Assembly (NCBI RefSeq): GCF_000826545.1
Contig: NZ_CDME01000013.1
Coordinates: forward strand, 78,869-142,868
Direction: 5' to 3'
Source: Kibdelosporangium sp. MJ126-NF4
GTDB taxonomy: Bacteria; Actinomycetota; Actinomycetes; Mycobacteriales; Pseudonocardiaceae
DNA length: 64,000 bases
The number at the start of each line of letters is the position of its first letter. Position 1 is the first letter of the stretch. Of this stretch, positions 8,505 through 18,100 are shown piece after piece. The position numbers were made by a program, and so were the translations under genes. The notes under the pieces were generated by a model. The model had not been told where the DNA came from. It saw nothing but the letters and a program-made list of their open reading frames with translations, and searched no databases.

Positions 8505-9406
8505 TCGCGGCCCGCGTTGCCGCCATCCTGGATGCGGTCGGCGACCGGTTTCCGCTGTACGCGGACGTTTCCGGCACGTGGCGGACAACCAGTCGCGGCT
8601 CGTGGGCGGCGGGATTCTGGGTGGGCTTGCTGCGGCTGCACGCGCGACCGTCGATCGCTGAGCACTGGAGCGGGAAGGTGGCTGCCTGGGCTGATGCCGA
8701 CACCGCCACCCAGGGCCTGATCTTCTGGTACGGCGCCCAGGGCACGGACATGGCACGGCACGCCGCCAAGTCAATGGCCGCGCGCTTCGACGCGAACGCG
8801 GGCGTGGTGCCGTGGGGCACGGCGTTCGGGGACACCGGGCTTCGGGCCCGGGTCGACGGTGTCGCCGGAACCGTGCCGTTGCTGGCGTGGGCGGGCGAAC
8901 ACGACATCGCCGCAGCACATCTGCGTACTCATCTCGCCCTGGCGAGCAACCCGGCGTGGGAACGCCGTGACGGCGAGTGGTCGCCGGTGAACGAACCGGT
9001 TCCCGGCTGGACACGCGGTGACGCGTGGTTGTTGCTGGCCGCGGCCGACGGGGTCCGCTGGTTGGGCGACGAGTTCGCCCCATCAGCGCACACGTTGGCA
9101 CGACGTTGGCTGGACCGGCACGGGACCGCGGCCCCGCCCGCGGTGACCCCGATGGGCGGACCAGTGGACACGTCGGCGGCGGTGATCGCGGCTGTCGCGC
9201 TCCTCAAACTGGGCCACACCACCGAAGGTGGGATGATCCTGCACGGATTGCTTGCCGAGCACACGATTGGCGGCCGCTTGCTGAACGGCTGCTACGACCT
9301 ACCGGGCGGTGTCGCCACCAGCCACGAGCTGATCTGGGGCACCTACTTCCTCGCCCTCGGCCTGGAACTGCTTGAGGACCCGTCGGGCCGTCGCGCTGAC
9401 GTGTAG
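8501..9406 (+). CDS. GH88/GH105-like unsaturated glucuronyl hydrolase-type protein
   Basis: 301 residues with the pattern of six-hairpin (alpha/alpha)6 glycosidases of the GH88/105 kind: SRGSWAAGFWVGLLRL, RVDGVAGTVPLLAWAG, WTRGDAWLLLAAADG and a C-terminal SHELIWGTYFLALGLELL. No signal peptide is seen, so it should be cytoplasmic. The GTG start overlaps the MFS stop by 4 bp. Family members hydrate the enol ether of unsaturated uronides. Pairing with a transporter fits uptake and hydrolysis of a glycosidic compound. The sequence is shorter than most GH88 proteins (about 370 residues), so the activity should be taken as family-level only. Its 3' end overlaps the convergent acyl-CoA dehydrogenase by 108 bp. 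Confidence 0.6.
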   Translation: MIAARVAAILDAVGDRFPLYADVSGTWRTTSRGSWAAGFWVGLLRLHARPSIAEHWSGKVAAWADADTATQGLIFWYGAQGTDMARHAAKSMAARFDANAGVVPWGTAFGDTGLRARVDGVAGTVPLLAWAGEHDIAAAHLRTHLALASNPAWERRDGEWSPVNEPVPGWTRGDAWLLLAAADGVRWLGDEFAPSAHTLARRWLDRHGTAAPPAVTPMGGPVDTSAAVIAAVALLKLGHTTEGGMILHGLLAEHTIGGRLLNGCYDLPGGVATSHELIWGTYFLALGLELLEDPSGRRADV

Positions 9407-10477
9407 TTCGTCCGGTCCGTCGAGGATCCGCGCGGCACGGCCCAGCCGCGCCAGCATCGGCAACGGCGTGTCCGGCGTGAGGCCTTCCGCGCCGTAGACC
9501 TGGATCGCCGAGTCGGTGACCTGCTGCAGCGCGCGGGCGGCGGCCACTTTCGCGAGCCCGATCTCGGTCTTCGCAGGCTTGTCGTCCGCGACCAGGTCAG
9601 CCGCGTGGCCGACAAGGGCCCGTGCCGAGCGGATCGCCAGCAACGCGTCGAATACCAGCTGCTGTACCAGTTGTCGATCGGCCAACGGTCCAGAGTGGAT
9701 ACGCCGATCGTTGGCACGGCGACACATCAGCTCGAACGCCCGCTGCGCCTGCCCGACCCAGCGCAGACACCGCAACGTCCGCCCCAACGCCAGCCGTGAC
9801 CCGGCGATCGCCAGTCCGTCACCCACCGAACCGAGCACGTTGTCCCCCGGCACCCGCGCGTCCTCGAACTCGACCTCGAACTGACCGGACGCGCCCAGCA
9901 CCGGAAGTTCCCGCACCACACGGAAACCGGGTTGATCAGTGGGCACCACCAGCAGGGACAGTTCCTCCGGCGCGGTGCGAGCGAGCACCGTCACATAAGC
10001 GGCCGTCGCGGCGCCGCTGGTGAACCATTTCCGCCCGGACACCGCCCACCCGCCGTCGACGCTCCGCGCTGTGGTCAGAATCGTGGTCGGCGCTGACCCG
10101 GCCACGCCCGGCTCGGTCATCGCGTAGCTTCCGCCGACCTCGCCCGCCACCAGCGGACGCAGGTACCGCTCCCGGAGGGCGGAACTGCCGTAGGCGGTGA
10201 ACATGCGCACATCCAGCAGGCAGGCGGATCCCAGCGCGGCCGGGCCGTGGTCGCTGCTGCCCTCGGCTTCGGCCGTGCCGAAGTACTCCCGCAGTCCCTG
10301 GCCGCCGCCGCCCAGGTCACGCGGCAACGGCAACGCCCACAGCCCTTCCGCACGCGCCTTGCCCCGCACGTCCATTAGCACGTCGATCGCTTCGGCGCCA
10401 CCGGCATCCAGCACCGGTTCGGCCGGAAACACGTGCTGCCGGACGAACTCCGCGACATCTGACATGCCGGGAACCAT
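9299..10477 (-). CDS. Acyl-CoA dehydrogenase (ACAD10/11-like group)
   Basis: 392-residue flavoprotein of the acyl-CoA dehydrogenase family. Seen in order: YAMTEPGVAGSAPTT (FAD/substrate loop), RKWFTSGA, the middle beta-domain ending FEVEFEDARVPGDNVLG, and a C-terminal helical domain with IQVYGAEGLTPD and ILDGPDELH. The DGPDE motif near the end is the one I associate with the ACAD10/11-like bacterial subgroup. Two close starts are possible (10477 and ATG at 10465, MSDVAEFV) and neither has a strong RBS. It introduces an alpha,beta double bond into an acyl-CoA, in line with the CoA-ligases and CoA-transferase beside it. The gene stands alone on the minus strand. Confidence 0.87.
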   Translation of the reverse strand: MVPGMSDVAEFVRQHVFPAEPVLDAGGAEAIDVLMDVRGKARAEGLWALPLPRDLGGGGQGLREYFGTAEAEGSSDHGPAALGSACLLDVRMFTAYGSSALRERYLRPLVAGEVGGSYAMTEPGVAGSAPTTILTTARSVDGGWAVSGRKWFTSGAATAAYVTVLARTAPEELSLLVVPTDQPGFRVVRELPVLGASGQFEVEFEDARVPGDNVLGSVGDGLAIAGSRLALGRTLRCLRWVGQAQRAFELMCRRANDRRIHSGPLADRQLVQQLVFDALLAIRSARALVGHAADLVADDKPAKTEIGLAKVAAARALQQVTDSAIQVYGAEGLTPDTPLPMLARLGRAARILDGPDELHVSATARRVLKQFQAEGEEVGAPDQLVAGGDTAR

Positions 10478-10504
10478 ACGGGCAGCGCATCCGACCCGTG
10501 AGGC

Positions 10505-12139
10505 ATGACCTCAGGCGTGCGCGCACCGATCGGCCCTCTCTTACCCGGATCCGACGTGGCTGTCGAGGTGACGGCCGAGATCGACTGGGCGGGCCCGGTC
10601 ACGGGCGGTGACGTCGTGGACGAGGTCACCGCACAGGCGGTGTGCGGTGTGATGCACGTCCACGGCCGAAGCCGCGGCGAACCGTCCGGGATGGGCATCG
10701 ACTACGCCACCACCGCGGCTCGCGTGCTGGCCGGTGCCGGTGTTCTCGCGGGCATGGTCGCCAACGCCAGGGGCGGGTCGGTCCAAGTGGTACGGACCAG
10801 CGTCGCCCAGGCCGCATTGCTGACAGTGTCCCAGTATCTCGCCGCCACCAGCGCCGAGGAGGACGAGGTCGTCCCGCTCACCCCCGGTGGACCGCCCTTC
10901 GCCAGCAGCGACGGCGTCTGGTTCGAGGTGGACACATTGGACCCGGAGGTGTGGCGCGCGTTCTGGGCCGAGCTCGGGACTCCGGCGAAGATCGCCGGAT
11001 CGGCGTGGCGCCCGTTCCAGTTCCGCTACGCGACCGCCACCGCCGCTCTGCCGCCGTCCCTGCACGACCAGACCGCCGCGCGCACGTACGCCGAGGTGAG
11101 CGCGATCGCCGAGCGGACCGGCGTGAGCATCTGCCCGTTGACTCCGCTGCGACAGCGTGCCGCCGAGCTCGACGGGACGATCCCCGAGCCGTGGCAAGCC
11201 CTTTCCCTTCCTGGCCAGTATGTGTCCACTCGGCTGCACGGGGATTCGCTGCCCCTGGCCGGAATGGTCGTACTGGAGGCAGGCAGGCGGGTGCAGGCAC
11301 CGCTCGCCGCCCACCTGCTCAGCCTGCTCGGCGCCAGCGTGATCCGCGTTGAGCCGCCGGGCGGGGATCCGTTGCGGGGCATGCCGCCCATGTGCGGTGA
11401 CACATCCGCCCGCTGGCTCGCGCTCAACCGGCACAAAACGGCCGAGCAGATCGACATCAAGGACCCGGTCGGCCGCGCCGAACTGCGTGAACTGGTGTCG
11501 GGCGCCGACGTGTTCCTGCACAACTGGGCGCCGGGCAAGGCCGAGCAGTTCGGCTTGGGCGCCAACGACCTCGCGGCCGTGCGGCCGGGGCTCGTGTACG
11601 CGTACACGTCCGGCTACGCGGACCGGATCGACAATCCGCCGCTGGGCACGGACTTCATGGTGCAGGCCCGGACCGGTCTCGGCGAGGCCATCCGCCCGGC
11701 GGACCAGTCCCCCGCTCCCTCCCTGATGGCACTGGTCGACGTGCTGGGCGGCCTGCTGGGCGCGCACGCGATCCTCGGAGCGCTGGTGCGGCGGGAACGC
11801 ACCGGGCACGCGTGCCAGGTGGAATCGTCTCTGGTGGCCGCGTCCGACCTGCTGCTGGCGGACATGTTCATCGCCGGATGCGCTCGCCGTCCGGCCGGGT
11901 TCCGGCAGCCACTGCGCACCGCAGACGGCTGGTGCACCGCCGACGACCCGCGCCACGCGGGCACCGTCCGCGATCTATCCACAGTAGACGCTGTGGCTGC
12001 GCTGGCCGAGCACGGACAGCACTCCGCGCCCGTGACCGACGACCTCGCCGCCATCCCCCGCGACCCGCGGTTCGCCGCGGCTGTCCAGCCCGACGAGAAC
12101 GGCTGTCCCGCCGTGCTGACCCCGTGGAGCTTCACATGA
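10505..12139 (+). CDS. CaiB/BaiF family CoA-transferase, rearranged double-segment form
   Basis: 544-residue family III CoA-transferase. Residues from about 255 on look like a normal CaiB N-terminal half: PLAGMVVLEAGRRVQAPLAAHLLSLLGA, VIRVEPPGGDPLR, LNRHKTAEQIDI, then the active-site-Asp region SLMALVDVLGGLLGAHAIL. The first ~220 residues are unusual. They resemble the part of CaiB that carries the active-site Asp segment (GIDYATTAARVLAGAGVLAG, Asp66) and what follows. The chain therefore holds two Asp-type segments and looks like a fusion of incomplete CaiB units. The stop overlaps the downstream ligase start (ATGA). It likely shuttles CoA between acids made or used by the two adjacent ligases. 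Confidence 0.82.
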   Translation: MTSGVRAPIGPLLPGSDVAVEVTAEIDWAGPVTGGDVVDEVTAQAVCGVMHVHGRSRGEPSGMGIDYATTAARVLAGAGVLAGMVANARGGSVQVVRTSVAQAALLTVSQYLAATSAEEDEVVPLTPGGPPFASSDGVWFEVDTLDPEVWRAFWAELGTPAKIAGSAWRPFQFRYATATAALPPSLHDQTAARTYAEVSAIAERTGVSICPLTPLRQRAAELDGTIPEPWQALSLPGQYVSTRLHGDSLPLAGMVVLEAGRRVQAPLAAHLLSLLGASVIRVEPPGGDPLRGMPPMCGDTSARWLALNRHKTAEQIDIKDPVGRAELRELVSGADVFLHNWAPGKAEQFGLGANDLAAVRPGLVYAYTSGYADRIDNPPLGTDFMVQARTGLGEAIRPADQSPAPSLMALVDVLGGLLGAHAILGALVRRERTGHACQVESSLVAASDLLLADMFIAGCARRPAGFRQPLRTADGWCTADDPRHAGTVRDLSTVDAVAALAEHGQHSAPVTDDLAAIPRDPRFAAAVQPDENGCPAVLTPWSFT

Positions 12140-13689
12140 CCACAATGGACCTCATCCCCGCCGAGTTGCGCCGACACTGGGCCGAGATCGGGTACTACGA
12201 GGATCTCGACATCTACGCGATGTTCAACGAACACGCCTGGGCCACCCCGGACCGGACCGCGATCATCGACGATGACGGCGACCTCACCTACGCCGAACTC
12301 GACCGTCAGGTCCGCGGCCTCGCCGTCGGCCTGGCCCGGCTGGGTGTGGCCGCCGGGGACGTGGTCGCCACGCAGCTGCCCAACGGCAGGGACACGTGCG
12401 TCGCCGATCTCGCCGTCGCGGCGATCGGTGGCGTGGTGTTGCCGTATCCCGTGGGCCGTGGTGCGAAGGAGGCGCGGTCACTGCTCGGTCGCTCGCACGC
12501 GGTCGCCGCCATCGTCGCGCCGGAGTTCGCTCCGCAAACCGAGGCACTGCAGGCCGAACTGCCCACCTTGCGGCACGTGATCACGTCGATCGACGCCGTT
12601 TCCGGTCCTGTCGAGGAGTTCGAGCCCGTCACCAGTGACCCGGACGGCCCGGCCCGGCTGCTCGTGTCGTCCGGTTCGGAGTCGGAGCCGAAGCTGGTCC
12701 TGTACTCCCACAACGCGTTGGCCTGCGGACGTGGCGCGTTCATCCAGCGGCTCATCCCGTCGGACGGGCTGCTGCGGCCGTTGTTCCTGTTGCCGCTGGC
12801 CACCTCCTTCGGCAGCAACGGCTCCACGGTCACGCTGGCCCGGCACGGCGGTACGCTGGTGTTGCAGTCCCGGTTCGACGCCGAAGCCTCGCTCCGGCTG
12901 GTAGAACGCGCCCGGCCGACGCACCTGATCGGCGTGCCGACGATGTTCCGGATGATGATCGACCATCCGGCCCGCACCAGCACGGACCTGTCCAGCCTGC
13001 GCGTGGTCGCCCCGGGCGGCGCCCAACTCGACGCCCCCACAGCCGAGGCGTGCCGGGAGGCATTCGACTGCGCCGTGGTCAACGTCTACGGCTCGGCGGA
13101 CGGCGTGAACTGCCACACCGCGCTCGACGATCCGGCGTCCCGGGTCACGTCGGCCGGGCGGCCGAATCCCGCCGTCGCCGAGATCCGGATCGTCGACGAC
13201 CACCTGAAGCCACACCCGACCGGAACGGTCGGCGAGATCCTCGCCCGCGGACCGATGAGCCCGATGCGGTACGTCGGCGACGAGATCCTCAACGCCCAGT
13301 ACCGAACACCCGACGGGTGGGTGCGCACCGGCGACCTCGGAGTGTTCGATGAGGACGGTTACCTGACCGTCGTCGGGCGCCGCAAGGACGTGGTCATCCG
13401 CGGCGGCGCGAACATCAGCCCCGCCGAGGTCGAGCAGGCACTCGCCGCGCACCCCGTCGTCCGGGACGTCGCCTGCATCGGCCTGCCGGACGACCTGATG
13501 GGCGAACGACTCTGCGCCTGTGTGGTGGCCGCGGAGCCGATCACCCTCGACGAACTGGGGGCGTTCCTCACCGCGCGGGGAGTCGACCGGTTCAAGCACC
13601 CCGAACGGCTGCTGCTGCTGGAATCCCTGCCGCTGAGCCCGGCGGGGAAGGTGGCCAAGGACGAGCTGCGGGCTCACGCCATGGCGTGA
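12136..13689 (+). CDS. Acyl-CoA synthetase / AMP-binding ligase (copy 2)
   Basis: 517-residue ANL ligase, paralogue of the one at 5592-7232. Motifs: SSGSESEPKLVLYSHNA (ATP loop), VNVYGSADGVNCHTAL, RTGDLGVFDEDGYLTVVGRRKD and the catalytic lysine in LSPAGKVAKDEL. ATG at 12136 overlaps the CoA-transferase stop by 4 bp, so ligase and transferase are made together. CoA-ligase, CaiB-type transferase and acyl-CoA dehydrogenase are the same three enzyme classes as CaiC, CaiB and CaiA of carnitine metabolism, though substrate identity cannot be claimed. The 3' end converges on the metal permease with a 16-bp overlap that is itself a perfect palindrome. Confidence 0.88.
   Translation: MTTMDLIPAELRRHWAEIGYYEDLDIYAMFNEHAWATPDRTAIIDDDGDLTYAELDRQVRGLAVGLARLGVAAGDVVATQLPNGRDTCVADLAVAAIGGVVLPYPVGRGAKEARSLLGRSHAVAAIVAPEFAPQTEALQAELPTLRHVITSIDAVSGPVEEFEPVTSDPDGPARLLVSSGSESEPKLVLYSHNALACGRGAFIQRLIPSDGLLRPLFLLPLATSFGSNGSTVTLARHGGTLVLQSRFDAEASLRLVERARPTHLIGVPTMFRMMIDHPARTSTDLSSLRVVAPGGAQLDAPTAEACREAFDCAVVNVYGSADGVNCHTALDDPASRVTSAGRPNPAVAEIRIVDDHLKPHPTGTVGEILARGPMSPMRYVGDEILNAQYRTPDGWVRTGDLGVFDEDGYLTVVGRRKDVVIRGGANISPAEVEQALAAHPVVRDVACIGLPDDLMGERLCACVVAAEPITLDELGAFLTARGVDRFKHPERLLLLESLPLSPAGKVAKDELRAHAMA
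13674..13689. terminator. 16-bp palindrome formed by two overlapping convergent stop codons
   Basis: TCACGCCATGGCGTGA is a perfect palindrome. Its right end is the TGA of the ligase on the plus strand and its left end, read on the minus strand, is the TGA of the permease. Both proteins therefore end in His-Ala-Met-Ala. It could serve as a bidirectional transcription stop. Confidence 0.5.
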
Positions 13690-14495
13690 CGCGGCACGAT
13701 GTGAGCGACCACCGCGACCACCCCCGCGACCAGAACCAGGACTGGTCCCGGGGGCAGGTCGAACATCAGCGCCAGCGCGAAACCGGCCACGTTCACCGTC
13801 ACCCCGATCCCGACCGCCCAGAACACCATCGCGCGCAACGAGTGCGCCAGCCGACGTGCCGCCAGAGCCGGGAGCAACGTCAGCGCGTCCACCAGCAGTG
13901 CCCCGGTGAGCCGGATCGCCCCGGCCACTGCCACCGCGACCAGAACCAGCAGGACAAGCGTCAACTGCTCGACACGGACACCTGAGCACGCGGCCAGTTC
14001 ACGGTCGTGCAGCAGCAACGCCATCTGTTTGCGCCGCCACCAGAAGAAGCCCGGGATCACCACGGCCAGCACACCGAGCACGATGACGTCCCCCGGCTTG
14101 GTGGCCAGGATCGATCCCCACAGCAACTCGAACGCCCCCGCGGCGTTCACGCCCGAGATCGACAACACCAGCAGCGCGGCCGCGACCGCCAGGCTCATCA
14201 ACAACCCCATCGCCCCGGACAGCCCGGATGGCGTGCGCGCCAGCGGAGTCAGCGCGGCACCGGACAGTCCACAGGCGACAAGGGCACACAGCAGGGGGTC
14301 GATGCCGGTCAGCAGGCCGATCGCGATGCCGAGCAGGGCGACGTGCATCATCGCGAACCGGACCGGCATGATGTCGAGGCCGATGATGATCACCCCGACG
14401 ACCGGCAGTCCGATCGCGCCGAGGACGAGCGCGAGACCGGCCCACCGCACCGCCGGAAGTTCCAGCAGCAGCCAGAACTCGGTCCACGTCGTCAC
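13674..14495 (-). CDS. Metal ABC transporter permease (ABC-3 family, ZnuB/MntB-like)
   Basis: 273-residue integral membrane protein with seven to nine hydrophobic segments, ABC-3 family for zinc/manganese uptake. Family features are the early glycine-rich helix region (GLPVVGVIIIGLDIMPVRFAMMHVALLG) and the C-terminal LTGALLVDALTLLPALAARRLAHSL, the usual cytoplasmic coupling and late-helix segment. It is translated after the ATPase with a 4-bp ATGA overlap. With the lipoprotein at 4826-5611 it completes a metal importer whose parts flank the CoA-ligase genes. The preferred metal is not shown by sequence. Confidence 0.88.
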   Translation of the reverse strand: MTTWTEFWLLLELPAVRWAGLALVLGAIGLPVVGVIIIGLDIMPVRFAMMHVALLGIAIGLLTGIDPLLCALVACGLSGAALTPLARTPSGLSGAMGLLMSLAVAAALLVLSISGVNAAGAFELLWGSILATKPGDVIVLGVLAVVIPGFFWWRRKQMALLLHDRELAACSGVRVEQLTLVLLVLVAVAVAGAIRLTGALLVDALTLLPALAARRLAHSLRAMVFWAVGIGVTVNVAGFALALMFDLPPGPVLVLVAGVVAVVAHIVPRHAMA

Positions 14496-15136
14496 GTAAC
14501 CTCCCGCAACCGGCCAGCCGCCATCTCCAGCACCCGTTCACAACGATCGACCACGGCTCGGTCATGCGTCACGACCAGCACGGTCACCGGCAAGGACGTC
14601 AACAGCCGCGCGGCATCGTCCTGCCCGGCGAAGTCGAGTGCGGCGGTCGGTTCGTCGGCCATGAGCAAGCCCGCGCCCGCGGCGATGCACCCCATCGCCC
14701 GAGCCAGGTACATCCGCTGCAACTGCCCGCCGGACAACGTGTCCAACGGCCGACCACGCAAATCACCCACACCCAACTCGACAGCCGCGTCACCCGCTTC
14801 GACCGGGGCGCCGCTGCTTTCCAGCAACTCCGCCGCCAGCAACGGAAACCGCCCAGCCGCCTGCCGCTGCGGAATCCAGGCCGCGTCCCGCCGTCGCCGT
14901 GCCCACCCGGCACCGGTACTCGCCTGGCGGCCCTCGACCTCGATGATCCCGGTCGTGGCCTGGTGCAGCCCGAGAACAGCCCGTAACAGCGTTGTCTTGC
15001 CTGACCCGTTCGTGCCCGTGAGCGCGACCCGCTGCCCCGGCTCGACAGTGAGGTCGACGTCCTGCACAACTGTCCGGCGGCCATGTCGGCAGCTCACTCC
15101 GCGCAACCGCACGTGCAGCCCGTCACCCACCCGCAT
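14492..15136 (-). CDS. Metal ABC transporter ATP-binding protein (ZnuC/MntA-like)
   Basis: 214-residue ABC ATPase. Walker A is GTNGSGKTT, the Q-loop lies in AWIPQRQ, the signature is LSGGQLQR, Walker B ends LLMADEPTAAL and the switch histidine is in VVTHD. ATG at 15136 is chosen over an upstream start at 15163 because AGAGGGGAC directly precedes it. It heads the two-gene operon with the permease. Neighbours suggest zinc or manganese import. No Zur-like operator was recognised in the short region between it and the NLR-like gene. Confidence 0.88.
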   Translation of the reverse strand: MRVGDGLHVRLRGVSCRHGRRTVVQDVDLTVEPGQRVALTGTNGSGKTTLLRAVLGLHQATTGIIEVEGRQASTGAGWARRRRDAAWIPQRQAAGRFPLLAAELLESSGAPVEAGDAAVELGVGDLRGRPLDTLSGGQLQRMYLARAMGCIAAGAGLLMADEPTAALDFAGQDDAARLLTSLPVTVLVVTHDRAVVDRCERVLEMAAGRLREVT

Positions 15137-15181
15137 GTCCCCTCTCTCACTCGCACACGCCAATGGTCGGACGGCAGGAGG

Positions 15182-18100
15182 TTACAGTTCCCCGAGATAC
15201 GCTTCAGCGGATTCCGCCAGGACAGCGGGGTCGACAACGGCCAGTGCGTCGATCGAGTCCTGCCAGTCGGCAAGCCTCAGGGCTCGTGCGATGAGCGGCC
15301 GTGCGTCATCCGGATCGACGTGTTGCGCCGCATAGGCCCACAACTGTCCACGCAGGCGTGGATGAAGGTCGCGGATCATGGCCTCCGCACGGCTCAAGTC
15401 CCCGGTGAGCACCACGGCCTTGGCCAGTTCTTGCAACTCCCAGCTCACGGCCATCGAGTCGGTGACCGTTCCGAGGTCGGTGTCAGCCTCCGCCACCAGG
15501 CTCATCGCGTAGTCGGAATCTTCAGCCAGGGCGGCGACCTGCCCCACCCTCGCCAGACTCCGCACTCGGTCACGCTGATCGGTGACGGTCCGCGCCGCAG
15601 TGGCAGCGTCGCGAACAAGCCCCATCGCATGGCCAAGGTTTCCGGTCCGCGCGACGGCTTTCGCCACAGTCGACAATGTCGTCGCACGCCAACTCGCCAC
15701 ATCGCACGCGTGGACCATGGCCACCGCGTCGCGGGCCAGGACCAGCGCGTTGTGGTGGTGTCCTGCCTCCGCCGCGGCTTCGGCCACGGCGGCCGCTGCC
15801 GTGAGTTGGCTGTACGGGTCGGCAATCGTCCGGACGAGGTCTCGGACGCGCTTGCGGCTGCCTGACCGCGCCAACACAGCGATGACATCGCTCTCGACCG
15901 GCGCCCGGTTCAACCTGTTGCTGATGGCAGCGACCGCGTTCAACGCGTGCGCGGTGTCTCCGGCTTGTACGGCGGCTCGCGCTGTCGACTGCAGTATCCG
16001 CTCGCGGTCCGTGTCCTCACCAAAGATGTCGGCCAACCGCTCGGCTTCATGGACAAGCTCCATAGTCCGGTCAGATCCTGACCGTGCGAACGCCTCTGCC
16101 GCGCTGGCCGTCGCCCGCGCTCGCGAAAGCGGGTCCATGATGGCGACAGCCACACTCTCGGCGCTACGCACCAGGTCTCCAGCGCGGGCCAGGTCCCCGG
16201 CCTGCGCGACCGCGCATGCCGCCTTGGCCAACGCCTGCGCTCGCTGCGGGGCGGTGTGGGTTCTGGCCGTGGTTTCGGCGTCGACCGCCATGCCTCTGGC
16301 GCGGTCGAGTTGCCCGGCTCGTGCCATCGCGCGCGCCACCAGCGTGATCGTCCGCGCCCGAGCCGCCGGGTCGGCGACCGTCCTGGCCAGCAGTTCGGCC
16401 CGCTCGAACACACCGTGCTTGATCAGGACGTTGACGGCCTCGATCGCCACGTCATCCCGTTCACCCGCATCCGCGACGGCCTTGAGCAGGGACAGGGTGT
16501 GGCTGGAGCCGTTGCCCTCCGCGGCGACCAGTTCCGCCCTGATCGTTGCCTGCCATTCCGGATTGTCGGCGACAGTCACCGTCAAGGTCCAGGCGTGGTC
16601 GGCCAGTTGTCGCACGTAGTCGTGATCGCCCGTCAGCACGGACGTACGCACCACCAGCGCCAACATCCAGGCCTGCTGGTCGAGCGATCTGATGGACCGA
16701 GCCACTGCTTCGGCCTCGCGGGCGAGGGTCGCGGCCTGGTCCGGCTCGCCATTCCGGACCATCACCTCGGCCACCTCGGTCAGTGCCCGTGTTCGTGAGT
16801 GGGAATCCGTGATCGTGCGAGCGAGTTCTCCGGCGTCATGCGGATTCCCGGCCCACGCCGTGGCTCTGGCCGCGGATACCAGCGCCCTGTCCCTGCCTTG
16901 CCGGTCAAAAATGGCGCGGGCCACCGCGACGGCGGCGGAAGCACACCGCACAGCGTGACTGAGATCCCCGGCCGTGGCCGCCGCCTCGGCTATTGCCGCG
17001 AGTGCCCCCACCCGATATTCGGTGGCAGCGATAGCGCCCGCCACCACCAAGGCGCCGGATATGTCTCCAGCCAACGCCGCCGCCCGCGCCACATCTCTGA
17101 GTACTTCGGCTTGTTCACGTGGATCGGCGAGTTCGCAGGCGACCATGACAGCGGACCTGATGTCCCCGGTCATGGCAGCCGTTGTCGCTATCGCCCGCTG
17201 TGCGCGGAACCGCCAGAACGACTCGGACATGCCTCGCGCCACCTGCGCGGCACCGAGAACATCTCCGGCCAGCGCTCCGGCCTCAGCCACCGAACTGACC
17301 ACTTCGGACTGTTCAGGCGAGTCGGGAAACGCGCGGGCGATAGCGACTCCCTCAGTGAGATTTCCTGACCGGGCCACAGCCTTCGCCACCGCCGCCCTCA
17401 CCTCGGCCACTCGATGCAGGGGTGTTGATCCACCTGCCGCAGCCTCCGCCTCACGGGCGACATCAGCGGCGCTGACCTGATTGCCCTCCTCAGCAAGTGC
17501 CACACTGAGTCCGGCCAATCCCTTGACCCGCTCAACCGGATCGGCGATGGACCGCGCCAGTCCACGGGCTCGCCCGGGATTGCCGAGAACTGCCCACAGC
17601 GCGGGCAGTTCCACGGGAATATGCCGGTTGCGCTCAATCAGACTGTCCCGGCGGACCGCGAGCGTGGCCGTGGTCCGCACGTCCGCCGGGTCACGGTCAA
17701 GCAGCACATCCTGAGCGGCGGCGATCTGGGTCAGCGCGATGGTGTCCCCGCCGCTGACGTCCAGCATCCAGTTGTGCCGGGCGGAATCCAGCGCGCAGGC
17801 GGTCATCCTGTCCAGGTCACCGGAGGCTTGCAGCATCTGGAAGTAGCCTCGCAGCAGATAGCCGGGCGTCCCCTCAGGCCAGCGCTGATACCCGTCGGCC
17901 CAGGTGTGCAGTCGTTGCCGGTACTCCGACAGCCGGGTGTCGCCGAGGAACCGCACTGCGGCCAACTGGAGTTCCTCGTGACCCAGCACGTAGACCTCAG
18001 TGGGAGACTCCGACGCGGGCCGCCTGCTGAACGTCCGCCCACCGACGGCGTGCAGCGATTCCTCGATCTGCCAAGCCTGACACCCGGTCAGCTCCTCGAG

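Noticed and set aside
13674..15136. Assigning zinc or manganese and naming the importer genes znuABC
   Set aside because: The lipoprotein lacks one usual histidine and no metal operator is visible, so metal choice cannot be stated.
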